Of a stretch of 64,000 nt of DNA, positions 63,600 to 64,000 are shown piece after piece. Source of the stretch: Casuarina equisetifolia. Its lineage: Eukaryota; Streptophyta; Magnoliopsida; Fagales; Casuarinaceae. The notes beneath the pieces are model-generated. The model was not told where the DNA came from, did not search any database, and saw only the letters and a program-made list of their open reading frames with translations. Position numbers and translations under genes: made by a program. Each line of letters opens with the position of its first letter. Positions within the stretch are counted from its first letter, which is position 1. The stretch covers positions 17,094,021 to 17,158,020 of the forward strand of contig CM052362.1 in assembly GCA_028551475.1 (NCBI GenBank), read 5' to 3'.

Positions 63600-64000
63600 C
63601 TGCATGATACACTTAATTTGTTACTCGTTAATAGGCTAGGACCCTTTCTTCGTGGGCTTAGCAATCACTTAATTAAAAATAAATTCCTTCTCCTTTTTGT
63701 TTGCCATGTAATTTCTAACAAGTATCCTTGGTATGGTTGATACATTAGCAATGATCACAAAAAACATTTACTTTGGGGAGCATTTTTTCTAGAATTGGAG
63801 CCATTAGAGTTGCAAAATGATGTGGTAGAACCAAAGTTGTGCAATAAGTCAAACGTAGGTGCTTTCATGGCTTGATATGGGCCATGTGATTTGTGCAAAG
63901 CTAAGAAGCCTTGTTAACTGTTAGATCTAGGTCTCCCTTTTAAGCTTTCAAATAAGAGTATAAAAGTTGAAATATTCTCATTGCCTAGAATAGGATCGAG
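63600..64000 (-). pseudogene. Copia gag zinc-knuckle relic
   Basis: On the minus strand, around 63690-63775, the frame reads CDHC, one stop, then INHTKDTC, another stop, then KLHGKQKG. This is the C-x2-C-x4-H-x4-C zinc knuckle with the W-K-L-H-G-K-P tail typical of plant copia gag. Upstream (to 64000) the residues NGSNSRKNAPQSKCF lead into it. The fragment runs off the window. Confidence 0.6.

Overview
The window is nuclear DNA from a flowering plant, most likely a eudicot. The evidence is spliced genes with GT..AG introns, plant-specific families (XXT, CSLD, RALF) and abundant Athila-type and copia LTR retrotransposons. I cannot name the species. I found no tRNA, rRNA or CRISPR feature.

The left half (about 1-34300) is gene space. 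In order it holds: the 3' part of an organellar isoleucyl-tRNA synthetase (+, 10 exons visible); a complete PRMT4/CARM1-type arginine methyltransferase (-, 15 coding exons, 540 aa), tail-to-tail with it; an intronless xyloglucan xylosyltransferase (-); a TSPO translocator protein (-); an HSBP heat-shock-factor-binding protein (+, 5 exons, one apparent U12-type AT-AC intron); a RALF peptide hormone precursor (-); and a CSLD cellulose-synthase-like D gene (+, 6 exons, 1122 aa). Introns and flanks carry small repeats: a 366-bp Mutator-like inverted-repeat element with an 11-bp target duplication, and several short tandem duplications.

The right half (about 34300-64000) is nested retrotransposons. 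A minus-strand copia element (pieces at 35855-37150 and 44322-44570) is split by an old Athila-like element (37151-44316, target duplication ATAGT). That element has lost its RT-RNase H-integrase region, and its 3' LTR holds a 117-bp SINE-like insertion. Next comes the most unusual object, an LTR element at 46267-60013 (LTRs of 387 and 395 bp, flanking ACTGA/ACTAA). It has no recognisable pol. It carries a sense-oriented series of decayed host gene fragments: chloroplast TRCF, a PLS-type PPR protein, MurE ligase, an EMB1270-like PPR protein and aconitase. A younger Athila-like element (48917-57258, target duplication ATTGG) sits inside the MurE fragment. It lacks its RT core, and its 3' LTR stops about 1 kb short, directly at the target duplication.

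The last 4 kb contains a degenerate Gly/Tyr-rich coding-like relic, a copia-type LTR, a minus-strand Athila LTR fragment and a copia gag zinc-knuckle relic. The genes do not form a pathway. XXT, CSLD and RALF all bear on cell-wall growth, but no functional linkage is shown. The candidate for an undescribed system is the multi-gene-capturing LTR element.
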